Positions 9,925 through 20,959 of a stretch of DNA of 64,000 nucleotides are shown piece after piece. Each line of letters begins with the position of its first letter. Position 1 is the first letter of the stretch. The position numbers were made by a program, and so were the translations under genes. Under the pieces are notes generated by a model. The model was not told where the DNA came from. It searched no databases and saw only the letters and a program-made list of their open reading frames with translations. Source of the DNA: Pelodiscus sinensis (lineage: Eukaryota; Chordata; Testudines; Trionychidae); the NCBI RefSeq assembly GCF_049634645.1, contig NC_134714.1:134014660-134078659 (forward strand), read 5' to 3'.

Positions 9925-12900
9925 CTGCAGGGGGCGCCGCACACACTGTCAGCCCTGCCCCCTGGCTGCCTGGGCAGGGTCTCCATGCACTGCCCCTATC
10001 CAGAATGCCGGCCCCGCAGCTCCCAGTGGCCAGGAACCGCAGCCAATGGGAGCTGCGGGCAGCGCGTGGAGCCCTCCTGGCCCCCCGTGTGCCACGGGGC
10101 TGCTGGGGCCTGGGGCCCACTTCCCGGAAGCTGTGGGAAGCGATGCTGGGACCCCAAATCCCTTCCTGCACCCTGACCCTCTGCCCCAGCCCAAAGCCCC
10201 AGCAGGCAACCAGGGGCGCCGACAGCCTCCACAGGCCCCTGGGTCAGGAGGGGTGGGGGCTGGTGCCTGGCTCTCTGCTCCCAGAAGGGGCGTGGCCTCA
10301 GGTGGAAGGGGTGGGGCCAGAGTGCAGTGCACACCCCCCACCCCCCACCAGAGCTGCAGGGAGCCGGCGCCCCCTGGAGGGGAACGGCCCTATGTCCCTT
10401 CCCCCACTCCGTTCCCAGCGCTCAGCCGCAGCCCGAGTCAGCAGCGGGAGCGCAGGGCGGGCTCAGCAAACACGAAATACGTCCCCAGGCTCCGGCCGCT
10501 GGGTCATTGCGTTTCACGCAGTCTGGGGAAGGAGGGACAGAGGCAGGCGAGCGGTATTATGCAGCCTGGGGTTTCCACTAGCATGGCAGGGCGGGGGTGG
10601 GGGACAAGGTGCAGTGGGGGACGCCGGCAGCTGCCCCCGGGGACAGGGCTCCAGGAGAGCCGGGATGGGTCACGGTCATGGGGCAGCACTAGCTGCCCCC
10701 GGAGGGGGAGACAGGAATTCAGCCCACGAGGCCAGGAGGGTGGACAGGTCTTGGAGGAAGGTACCTGGCTACCCTGGGCCCTCCAACCCAGCCCCAGAAG
10801 GGAAGGGGTCACAGACTGACCCACCCACCCGCCCGCATCCCCGTGCTAGAGGGGAGTAAATAGGAAACTAGAGCAAGGCCTGGAGTAAGGACTCCTGGGT
10901 TCTCTGCCCAGCTCTGGCAGGGGAGTGGGGTCTAGTGGGTAGAGCAGGGTGGCGGGAGCTAGGACAGGTACAGTGCACCATACCCAGGGGCAGGTTTCCA
11001 CCCCAGTGTCTCCAATCCCAACTGGCTGATTTCATCTTGGGACGCGGCTGGATGGGAGGAAAACTAACCTCACAGACGCATGAGGGCCTTGAAGGGGAAA
11101 GCAGGGAGCAGGGCTGCGGGTCAGGAGTGAGGGGCACCGGCAGGGCTGGGCTGGCCGGGACTGTGGGGGGGAGGGCGCACCAGCAGGGACTGGCAGGGGG
11201 GAGTGAGGGGCAGCGGCAGGGACTGTGGGGGGGGAGGGCGCACCGGCAGGGACTGGGGGGGGGAGTGAGGGGCAGCGGCAGGGCTATGGGGGGGGAGAGC
11301 TCCTCAGCTCGTCACCAGGGCTGTGTCACATCCGTTGGCACAGGCCCCCGCCCTGCCAATTAACCACAATCCGGCCGGAACGCAGGCTGCAAGAGGAAAG
11401 GGAAGAGGTTACTGGCCCAGCAGGAAGGGGAAGGGCAGCTCTGGGTCTCTGAGACAGTCCTGGCTCCCAGACCCCTGCTCTAACCGCTGGGCCCTGCTCC
11501 CCCCCAGTCATCCCGGCTCCCAGAGCTCAGGGGCCAGCCAGCAGGCAGGGTGCGGGCCCTACAGCGATGCTGGAGAGTCCAGGGCCCAGCAGAGACAGCC
11601 CCACCCCTCGCTAAGTGCCCTGACCCCAGCGCAGTCACACCTAGGCCACACTCCTGCTCCTCACAGGGGCTGGGCGCCCGGACGCCTGGGCTCTCCCCCA
11701 GGTGCCGAGCGGGGCAGGGGGCTACTGCGGGGAGGGCTGGGCGCCCAGAGGCCTGGGTCCTCTCCCTGGTGCCGGCAGGGACACGGGGCAGAGGGTTAGT
11801 GCGCGGGGCTGGGCGCCCAGGTTGGAGCGGGGTAGAGGGCTAGCGCGGGGCAGAAGGCTAGTGCGGGGGGCTGGGCGCCCAGGTTGGAGCGGGGCAGAGG
11901 GCTAGTGCGGGGCGCGGGGCAGAGGGTTGGAACGGGGCAGAGGACTAGCGCGGGGGCCGGGCGCGTGCTGGGGGTTGGCGCGCGGGGGGCCGGGCGCCCG
12001 GGTTGGCGCGGGGCGGAGGGCTAGCGGGGCCGGGCTGGCGCGGGGGAGAGGGCTAGCGGGGCCGGGCTGGCGCGGGGGAGAGGGCTAGCGGGGCCGGGCT
12101 GGCGCGGGGGAGAGGGCTAGCGGGGCCGGGCTGGCGCGGGGGAGAGGGCTAGCGGGGCCGGGCTGGCGCGGGGCGGAGGGCTAGCGGGGGCCGGGCTGGC
12201 GCGGGGCGGAGGGCTAGCGGGGCCGGGCTGGCGCGGGGGGGAGGGCTAGCGGGGGCCGGGCTGGCGCGGGGGGGAGGGCTAGCGGGGCCGGGCTGGCGCG
12301 GGGCGGAGGGCTAGCGGGGCCGGGCTGGCGCGGGGCGGAGGGCTAGCGGGGCCGGGCTGGCGCGGGGCGGAGGGCTAGCGGGGCCGGGCTGGCGCGGGGC
12401 GGAGGGCTAGCGGGGCCGGGCTGGCGCGGGGGAGAGGGCTAGCGGGGCCGGGCTGGCGCGGGGCGGAGGGCTAGCGGGGCCGGGCTGGCGCGGGGGAGAG
12501 GGCTAGCGGGGCCGGGCGCCCGGGGCGGAGGGCTAGCGGGGCCGGGCTGGCGCGGGGGAGAGGGCTAGCGGGGCCGGGCTGGCGCGGGGCGGAGGGCTAG
12601 CGGGGCCGGGCTGGCGCGGGGCGGAGGGCTAGCGGGGCCGGGCTGGCGCGGGGCGGAGGGCTAGCGGGGCCGGGCTGGCGCGGGGCGGAGGGCTAGCGGG
12701 GCCGGGCTGGCGCGGGGCGGAGGGCTAGCGGGGCCGGGCTGGCGCGGGGCGGAGGGCTAGCGGGGCCGGGCTGGCGCGGGGGAGAGGGGTAGCGGGGCCG
12801 GGCTGGCGCGGGGGGGAGGGCTAGCGGGGCCGGGTTGGCGCGGGGGAGAGGGCTAGCGGGGCCGGGTTGGCGCGGGGGAGAGGGCTAGCGGGGCCGGGCT

Positions 12901-15900
12901 GGCGCGGGGGAGAGGGCTAGCGGGGGCCGGGCGCCCGGGGCGGAGGGCTAGCGGGGCCGGGCTGGCGCGGGGGAGAGGGCTAGCGGGGCCGGGCTGGCGC
13001 GGGGGAGAGGGCTAGCGGGGCCAGGCTGGCGCGGGGGAGAGGGCTAGCGGGGCCGGGCGCCCGGGGCGGAGGGCTAGCGGGGCCGGGCGCCCGGGGCGGA
13101 GGGCTAGCGGGGCCGGGCTGGCGCGGGGGAGAGGGCTAGCGGGGCCAGGCTGGCGCGGGGCGGAGGGCTAGCGGGGCCGGGCGCCCGGGGCGGAGGGCTA
13201 GCGGGGCCGGGCGCCCGGGGCGGAGGGCTAGCGGGGCCGGGCGCCCGGGGCGGAGGGCTAGCGGGGCCGGGCTGGCCCGGGGGAGAGGGCTAGCGGGGCC
13301 GGGCGCCCGGGGCGGAGGGCTAGCGGGGCCGGGCTGGCGCGGGGGAGAGGGCTAGCGGGGCCGGGCTGGCGCGGGGGAGAGGGCTAGCGGGGCCGGGCTG
13401 GCGCGGGGGAGAGGGCTAGCGGGGCCGGGCTGGCGCGGGGGGAGAGGGCTAGCGGGGCCGGGCTGGCGCGGGGGAGAGGGCTAGCGGGGCCGGGCTGGCG
13501 CGGGGGAGAGGGCTAGCGGGGCCGGGCTGGCGCGGGGGAGAGGGCTAGCGGGGCCGGGCTGGCGCGGGGGAGAGGGCTAGCGGGGCCGGGCTGGCGCGGG
13601 GCGGAGGGCTAGCGGGGCCGGGCTGGCGCGGGGCGGAGGGCTAGCGGGGCCGGGCTGGCGCGGGGCGGAGGGCTAGCGGGGCCAGGCTGGCGCGGGGCGG
13701 AGGGCTAGCGGGGCCGGGCGCCCGGGGCGGAGGGCTAGCGGGGCCGGGCGCCCGGGGCGGAGGGCTAGCGGGGCCGGGCGCCCGGGGCGGAGGGCTAGCG
13801 GGGCCGGGCTGGCCCGGGGGAGAGGGCTAGCGGGGCCGGGCGCCCGGGGCGGAGGGCTAGCGGGGCCGGGCTGGCGCGGGGGAGAGGGCTAGCGGGGCCG
13901 GGCTGGCGCGGGGGAGAGGGCTAGCGGGGCCGGGCTGGCGCGGGGGAGAGGGCTAGCGGGGCCGGGCTGGCGCGGGGGAGAGGGCTAGCGGGGCCGGGCT
14001 GGCGCGGGGGAGAGGGCTAGCGGGGCCGGGCTGGCGCGGGGCGGAGGGCTAGCGGGGCCAGGCTGGCGCGGGGGAGAGGGCTAGCGGGGCCGGGCGCCCG
14101 GGGCGGAGGGCTAGCGGGGCCGGGCGCCCGGGGCGGAGGGCTAGCGGGGCCGGGCGCCCGGGGGAGAGGGCTAGCGGGGCCAGGCTGGCGCGGGGGAGAG
14201 GGCTAGCGGGGCCGGGCTGGCGCGGGGGAGAGGGCTAGCGGGGCCGGGCTGGCGCGGGGGGCGGAGGGCTAGCGGGGCCGGGCGCCCGGGGCGGAGGGCT
14301 AGCGGGGCCGGGCTGGCCCGGGGGAGAGGGCTAGCGGGGCCGGGCGCCCGGGGCGGAGGGCTAGCGGGGCCGGGCTGGCGCGGGGGAGAGGGCTAGCGGG
14401 GCCGGGCTGGCGCGGGGCAGAGGGCTAGCGGGGCCGGGCTGGCGCGGGGGAGAGGGCTAGCGGGGCCGGGCTGGCGCGGGGGAGAGGGCTAGCGGGGCCG
14501 GGCTGGCGCGGGGGAGAGGGCTAGCGGGGCCGGGCTGGCGCGGGGGAGAGGGCTAGCGGGGCCGGGCTGGCGCGGGGGAGAGGGCTAGCGGGGCCGGGCT
14601 GGCGCGGGGGAGAGGGCTAGCGGGGCCGGGCTGGCGCGGGGCGGAGGGCTAGCGGGGCCGGGCGCCCGGGGCGGAGGGCTAGCGGGGCCGGGCGCCCGGG
14701 GCGGAGGGCTAGCGGGGCCGGGCGCCCGGGGCGGAGGGCTAGCGGGGCCGGGCGCCCGGGGGAGAGGGCTAGCGGGGCCAGGCTGGCGCGGGGGAGAGGG
14801 CTAGCGGGGCCGGGCTGGCGCGGGGGAGAGGGCTAGCGGGGCCGGGCTGGCGCGGGGGAGAGGGCTAGCGGGGCCGGGCTGGCGCGGGGGCGGAGGGCTA
14901 GCGGGGCCGGGCGCCCGGGGCGGAGGGCTAGCGGGGCCGGGCTGGCGCGGGGGAGAGGGCTAGCGGGGCCGGGCTGGCGCGGGGGAGAGGGCTAGCGGGG
15001 CCAGGCTGGCGCGGGGGAGAGGGCTAGCGGGGCCGGGCGCCCGGGGCGGAGGGCTAGCGGGGCCGGGCGCCCGGGGCGGAGGGCTAGCGGGGCCGGGCGC
15101 CCGGGGGAGAGGGCTAGCGGGGCCAGGCTGGCGCGGGGGAGAGGGCTAGCGGGGCCGGGCTGGCGCGGGGGAGAGGGCTAGCGGGGCCGGGCTGGCGCGG
15201 GGGAGAGGGCTAGCGGGGCCGGGCTGGCGCGGGGCGGAGGGCTAGCGGGGCCGGGCTGGCCCGGGGCGGAGGGCTAGCGGGGCCGGGCTGGCGCGGGGGG
15301 GGAGGGCTAGCGGGGCCGGGCTGGCGCGGGGCGGAGGGCTAGCGGGGCCGGGCTGGTGCGGGGCGGAGGGCTAGCGGGGCCGGGCTGGCGCGGGGCGGAG
15401 GGCTAGCGGGGGCCGGGCGCCCGGGGCGGAGGGCTAGCGGGGGCCGGGCGCCCGGGGCGGAGGGCTAGCGGGGGCCGGGCTGGCGCGGGGCGGAGGGCTA
15501 GCGGGGCCGGGCGCCCGGGGCGGAGGGCTAGCGGGGCCGGGCTGGCGCGGGGCGGAGGGCTAGCGGGGCCGGGCTGGCGCGGGGCGGAGGGCTAGCGGGG
15601 CCGGGCTGGCGCGGGGGAGAGGGCTAGCGGGGCCGGGCTGGCGCGGGGCGGAGGGCTAGCGGGGCCGGGCTGGCGCGGGGGAGAGGGCTAGCGGGGCCGG
15701 GCGCCCGGGGCGGAGGGCTAGCGGGGCCGGGCGCCCGGGGCGGAGGGCTAGCGGGGCCGGGCGCCCGGGGGAGAGGGCTAGCGGGGCCAGGCTGGCGCGG
15801 GGGAGAGGGCTAGCGGGGCCGGGCTGGCGCGGGGGAGAGGGCTAGCGGGGCCGGGCTGGCGCGGGGGAGAGGGCTAGCGGGGCCGGGCTGGCGCGGGGCG

Positions 15901-17716
15901 GAGGGCTAGCGGGGCCGGGCTGGCCCGGGGCGGAGGGCTAGCGGGGCCGGGCTGGCGCGGGGGGGAGGGCTAGCGGGGCCGGGCTGGCGCGGGGCGGAGG
16001 GCTAGCGGGGCCGGGCTGGTGCGGGGCGGAGGGCTAGCGGGGCCGGGCTGGCGCGGGGCGGAGGGCTAGCGGGGGCCGGGCGCCCGGGGCGGAGGGCTAG
16101 CGGGGGCCGGGCGCCCGGGGCGGAGGGCTAGCGGGGGCCGGGCTGGCGCGGGGCGGAGGGCTAGCGGGGCCGGGCGCCCGGGGCGGAGGGCTAGCGGGGC
16201 CGGGCTGGCGCGGGGCGGAGGGCTAGCGGGGCCGGGCTGGCGCGGGGCGGAGGGCTAGCGGGGCCGGGCTGGCGCGGGGGAGAGGGCTAGCGGGGCCGGG
16301 CTGGCGCGGGGCGGAGGGCTAGCGGGGCCGGGCTGGCGCGGGGCGGAGGGCTAGCGGGGCCGGGCTGGCGCGGGGCGGAGGGCTAGCGGGGCCGGGCTGG
16401 CGCGGGGCGGAGGGCTAGCGGGGCCGGGCTGGCGCGGGGCGGAGGGCTAGCGGGGCCGGGCTGGCGCGGGGCGGAGGGCTAGCGGGGCCGGGCTGGCGCG
16501 GGGCGGAGGGCTAGCGGGGCCGGGCTGGCGCGGGGCGGAGGGCTAGCGGGGCCGGGCTGGCGCGGGGCGGAGGGCTAGCGGGGCCAGGCTGGCGCGGGGG
16601 AGAGGGCTAGCGGGGCCGGGCTGGCGCGGGGGAGAGGGCTAGCGGGGCCGGGCTGGCGCGGGGCGGAGGGCTAGCGGGGCCAGGCTGGCGCGGGGGAGAG
16701 GGCTAGCGGGGCCGGGCTGGCGCGGGGGAGAGGGCTAGCGGGGCCGGGCTGGCGCGGGGGAGAGGGCTAGCGGGGCCGGGCTGGCGCGGGGCGGAGGGCT
16801 AGCGGGGCCAGGCTGGCGCGGGGGAGAGGGCTAGCGGGGCCGGGCTGGCGCGGGGGAGAGGGCTAGCGGGGCCGGGCTGGCGCGGGGGGAGAGGGCTAGC
16901 GGGGCCGGGCTGGCGCGGGGGAGAGGGCTAGCGGGGCCGGGCTGGCGCGGGGGAGAGGGCTAGCGGGGCCGGGCTGGCGCGGGGCGGAGGGCTAGCGGGG
17001 CCAGGCTGGCGCGGGGGAGAGGGCTAGCGGGGCCGGGCTGGCGCGGGGCGGAGGGCTAGCGGGGCCGGGCTGGCGCGGGGCGGAGGGCTAGCGGGGCCGG
17101 GCTGGCGCGGGGCGGAGGGCTAGCGGGGCCGGGCTGGCGCGGGGCGGAGGGCTAGCGGGGCCGGGCTGGCGCGGGGCGGAGGGCTAGCGGGGCCGGGCTG
17201 GCGCGGGGCGGAGGGCTAGCGGGGCCGGGCTGGCGCGGGGCGGAGGGCTAGCGGGGCCGGGCTGGCGCGGGGCGGAGGGCTAGCGGGGCCGGGCTGGCGC
17301 GGGGCGGAGGGCTAGCGGGGCCGGGCTGGCGCGGGGCGGAGGGCTAGCGGGGCCGGGCTGGCGCGGGGCGGAGGGCTAGCGGGGCCGGGCTGGCGCGGGG
17401 CGGAGGGCTAGCGGGGCCGGGCTGGCGCGGGGGGGAGGGCTAGCGGGGCCGGGTTCCTCACCATGGCGAAGCCGGAGAGCAGGGCCGAGGTGCGGCTGGA
17501 GGCCTTGAGCTTGGCGCGGCTGAGGTAGAGGCGGCGCCAGTTCAGGGCATGCAGCGAGTGCTGGTTGGCGCCCATCAGCTCCAGGTAGCTGTGCCGCACG
17601 AAGTCCCGGTAGGTGGGGGAGACCCCCAGCGTGTCGGCCGCCTCCGGGTTCAGGGGCTCCCGCTCCCCCTCGCCCCCCAGCTCCCCCTCGCCCTCAGCGC
17701 CCCCACCAGCCTTCAT
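9394..17716 (-). CDS. ORAI3: ORAI3, store-operated calcium channel subunit (2 exons)
   Basis: ORAI3 is a four-pass plasma-membrane protein that assembles into hexameric calcium channels opened by STIM1 after ER store depletion, and it joins ORAI1 in store-independent channels. Joining the two exons gives 261 residues. Seen: the near-invariant SRAKLKASSRTSALLSGFAM segment across TM1, the pore glutamate E90 in VAMVEVQL, the gate-region R75, the second loop with an N-S-S site near residue 191, E174 in TM3, and a C-terminal coiled-coil stretch (EELSKIKHEL) that binds STIM. The start was chosen because MKAGGG...PLNPEA resembles the ORAI3 N-terminus rather than ORAI1 or ORAI2; an in-frame upstream Met exists at 17836. 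Human ORAI3 is 295 residues, and the difference lies mainly in the shorter TM3-TM4 loop. The FBXL19-ORAI3 order supports the assignment. Position 179 is Cys, unlike mammalian ORAI3. Confidence 0.93.
9931..11660 (-). other. ORAI3 intron, 3' part
   Basis: Intron sequence before the minisatellite. It contains a MIR/CORE-SINE-like copy (ACTCCTGGGTTCTCTGCCCAG near 10890) and short G-rich repeats with GGCACCGGCAGGG at 11140-11300. No exon was recognised. Confidence 0.7.
11664..17455. repeat. Giant 32-bp GC-rich minisatellite in the ORAI3 intron
   Basis: The main unit is GGGGCCGGGCTGGCGCGGGG followed by CGGAGGGCTAGC (32 bp). Variants replace CGGA with GAGA, or carry GCGCCCGG in a 30-bp form. From about 12.0 kb some 170 units run without interruption to the exon 1 donor; 11.66-12.0 kb holds proto-units. 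Each unit contains GCTAGC, whose TAG is a stop on both strands, so no reading frame stays open. Higher-order structure is visible: unique variants GGCTGGTGCGG (15355 and 16018) and GGCTGGCCCGGGGC (15254 and 15917) recur exactly 663 bp apart, and another block (13.14 and 13.68 kb) repeats at about 537 bp. The plus strand is G-rich, so the ORAI3 transcript would be C-rich. Confidence 0.97.
17462..17716 (-). CDS. ORAI3: ORAI3 coding exon 1
   Basis: It encodes residues 1-85: an acidic glycine-rich N-terminus, the YRDFVRHSYLELMGANQHSL cytosolic helix and the start of TM1. It ends after ATG with donor GTGAGG (17461 downward), in phase 0. The minisatellite of the intron begins directly at this donor. 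Confidence 0.93.
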
Positions 17717-18210
17717 GAGGGCTGGGCAGGACGCGGGTGCGGGGCCACCTCCGAGCCCCCAAGCCGGGGGAGGGGATGCGGGGGTAACGGGGCAGGAAGA
17801 GCAGCAAGGGGGGGGCAGGGAGCCGGAGGGAAGCACCCAGGGGAGCTGGGAAGGGGGGAGCTGGGTCTCCTAGCCAAGCAGAGTGGAACCCGCAGGGGGA
17901 GGGGGGCTCTGGGGGTGCAGTTCACGCGGGGGAGGCAGTGGGGGGGCAGAAGAAGCCGGTGGGGCAAAAGCAGAGCGGGGGAGCTGTTCGGGGGGGGGGG
18001 GCTCTGGCGCTCCCGGAGCCAGGAGCCGGGGGGGGGCTGTCCCGTAACAAGGAGCGGGGGGGGGGGGCGGGCGCTGTCCCGGGGGGGGGGCTCTGGCAGT
18101 CCCGGAGCGCGGGGCTAGAACCGGGGCCGCTGGCAGCTGATGCCGAGTGCGCGGCTCCGGCGGCCGCCGCAGGGAAGGGCCGGGCGGGGGCGGGCTCGCG
18201 TGTCCCGGGA

Positions 18211-18220
18211 CTTTTTAAAG
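18211..18220 (-). promoter_or_regulatory. ORAI3: ORAI3 core promoter candidate (TATA-like)
   Basis: The minus strand reads CCCCTTTAAAAAGTCCC within CpG-rich sequence about 500 bp upstream of the ORAI3 ATG. Transcription would start near 18.19 kb. The interval 17717-18190 would then be 5' UTR, rich in G-runs on the plus strand. Confidence 0.45.
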
Positions 18221-18547
18221 GGGACGCGGCCTCCGGAGAAGTGAGAGGCCGGCAAGACCCCGCCCCTCCCCCCGTCCCAAGACGCGGGGGTCCGGGTTCG
18301 GATCCGGCTGGACCCCGCCGAGTTCCCAGCTGAACTTTCGGCCCGGCGCTGCGGGGAGATTCTGCCGGCGGCGTGTGCGGGGAAACCAGGCTCTGGCGAC
18401 CCGCACTGAAGGGGGGGTGGGCTCAGGGCACCGGCCTTGCGGGCGAGGGCCCCCCGGAGGGCTTAGGGGACGTGCCCCCCCCCCCAGGGGCCTGCCCCCA
18501 CAGCGCAGCGCCGAGTCTTCTCCGGGCGGGGCTGATTTCTGCCCAGG

Positions 18548-20285
18548 GTGGACAGACACCAGGCTGGGGGGGGGTGTCGCTATGGGGCGGTGTGGACGGA
18601 CAGACACAGGAATGGGACAGACAGCAGGCTGGGGGGGGGTGTCGCTATGGGGTGGGTGTGGACAGACGGACACAGGAATGGGACAGACACCAGGCTGGGG
18701 GGGGGGGTGTCGCTATGGGGCGGTGTGGACGGACAGACACAGGAATGGGACAGACACCAGGCTGGGGGGGGGGTGTCGCTATGGGGCGGTGTGGACGGAC
18801 AGACACAGGAATGGGACAGACAGCAGGCTGGGGGGTGTCGCTATGGGGCGGTGTGGACGGACAGACACCAGGCTGGGGGGGGGGTGTCGCTATGGGGCGG
18901 TGTGGACGGACAGACAGCAGGCTGGGGGGGTGTCGCTATGGGGCGGTGTGGACGGACAGACACCAGGCTGGGGGGTGTCACTATGGGGAGGTGTGGACGG
19001 ACAGACACCAGGCTGGGGGGGGGGTGTCGCTATGGGGCGGTGTGGACGGACGGACACAGGGATGGGACAGACACCAGGCTGGGGGGGGGGGGGGGTCGCT
19101 ATGGGGCGGTGTGGACGGACGGACATAGGGATGGGACAGACACCAGGCTGGGGGGGGGGTCGCTATGGGGCGGTGTGGACGGACAGACACCAGGCTGGGG
19201 GGTGTCGCTATGGGGAGGTGTGGACGGACGGACACAGGGATGGGACAGACACCAGGCTGGGGGGGGGGGGGGTCGCTATGGGGCGGTGTGGACGGACGGA
19301 CATAGGGATGGGACAGACACCAGGCTGGGGGGGGGGGGGTCGCTATGGGGCGGTGTGGACGGACAGACACCAGGCTGGGGGGTGTCGCTATGGGGAGGTG
19401 TGGACGGACGGACACAGGGATGGGACAGACACCAGGCTGGGGGGGGGAGGTGTCGCTATGGGGTGGTGTGGACGGACAGACACAGGAATGGGACAGACAC
19501 CAGGCTGGGGGGGGGGTGTGGATGGACGGACACAGGGATGGGACAGACAGCAGGCTAGGGGGTGTGTGGATGGACGAACACAGGGATGGGACAGACACCA
19601 GGCTGGGGGTAGCTATGGGGCGTGTGGACGGACGAACACAGGGATAGCACAGATACCAGGCTGGGGGGAGGGGGGGTAGCTATGGGTAGGTGTGGACGGA
19701 CAGACAGACACCAGGCTGGGGGTAGCTATGGGGTGTGTGGACGGACGGACACAGGAATGGGACAGACACCAGGCTGGGGGCAGCTATGGGGGGTTGTGGA
19801 CGGATGGACGGACACAGGAATGGGACAGACACCAGGCTGGGGGGGGGGGGGTAGCTATGGGGAGGTGTGGACGGACAGACAGACACCAGGCTGGGGGTAG
19901 CTATGGGGTGTGTGGATGGACGGACACAGGAATGAGACAGACACCAGGCTGGGGGCAGCTATGGGGGGTGTGGACGGACGGACACAGGAATGGGACAGAC
20001 AGCAGGCTGGGGGCAGCTATGGGGGGTGTGGACGGACGGACAGACGGACACAGGAATGGGACAGACAGCAGGCTGGGGGGGTAGCAATGGGGAGGTGTGG
20101 ACGATAGGACACAGGAATGGGACAGACAGCAGGCTGGGGGGGTAGCTATGGTTGTGTGTGGATGGATGACGCCAGGCTGGGGTAGCTATGGGGAGGTGTG
20201 GACGGACAGACACAGGAATGGGACAGACAGCAGGCTGGGGGGGTAGCTATGGGGGGGGTGGACGGATGGACGGACACAGGGATGG
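18548..20285. repeat. Minisatellite upstream of ORAI3 (about 45-65 bp units)
   Basis: Units alternate GGACAGACACCAGGCTGGGG, a G-run, TGTCGCTATGGGGCGGTGTG and GACGGACGGACACAGG. Roughly 30 copies vary mainly in G-run length and in whether the GACACAGGAATGGGACA segment is present. It begins about 330 bp upstream of the ORAI3 TATA-like box and lies between FBXL19 and ORAI3. The long open frames over it are repeat artefacts. Confidence 0.95.
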
Positions 20286-20524
20286 TGGGTCTCTAAGGCA
20301 ATGTCTATTAGATTCATGAGACTACGTACCCAGGGCCTGGCAGAAGACAGCCTCATCCCAGACCGGGCGGTGCAGCGCCCCTCTGTGGGTCCCGCCCCAC
20401 CCGAGCCCCACTGTGGCCTGCGAGCACTCAGCCAGCCCCCCGCCACACGGGACGAAGAGCTCCGAACCCCAGGAGACCAAAAAAGCCGAAAACAACCCCC
20501 CGGCCAGGTTGCTCTACAACCCCA

Positions 20525-20700
20525 AACAACGTAAAGGAAAATAAACATAAAAAATTAAAATAAAATAATAAAAAAAACCCAACCATTTTATTTTGCATTT
20601 TTGGAAAAAACTGGAGGGGGGAGGAGAAATAGAAACAGGCTTAAGACCAAAACCACAATTTCTTTTTTTTTTTTTTTTTGATTTTTGTGGTTTTTTTATA
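20525..20700. other. A/T-rich stretch with poly(T) and AATAAA on the minus strand
   Basis: An A-rich tract (AAAATAAAATAATAAAA) is followed by CCATTTTATTTTGC, which reads AATAAA on the minus strand near 20587, and by an 18-base T run. It could be the distal poly(A) site of FBXL19 (3' UTR of about 2.4 kb) or the remains of a processed insertion. It is the only low-GC island between the two genes. Confidence 0.4.
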
Positions 20701-20903
20701 TCGCAAATAGTATAGTACAATGCGGCACCCCGGGGTCAGGGAGGGAGGTCGCCTGGCGCCCTGGCTCTGAGCGGGGAGGGGGGTGAGAGGCGAGACGGGG
20801 ATCTCTGAAGCCCAAGGAGGGGTGAGGGAAGCTTTGGTCCTTGGCTGGGGCGGGAAAAAGGGGGCGGGCCGCCGAGGGGTCGGAGGAAACGTGTGAACCC
20901 TGT

Positions 20904-20917
20904 CGCCATCTAGTGGC
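20904..20917 (-). promoter_or_regulatory. CTCF-like motif
   Basis: The minus strand reads GCCACTAGATGGCG, a close match to the CTCF core. It lies between FBXL19 and ORAI3. Confidence 0.5.
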
Positions 20918-20959
20918 TGCGACGCCCAGCACAGCGAGGGGAGACGCTGGCCTCCCCCG

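Noticed and set aside
17717..17836. N-terminal extension of ORAI3 from an upstream in-frame ATG
   Set aside because: The extension is low-complexity and unlike ORAI N-termini; MKAGGG fits the ORAI3 start.
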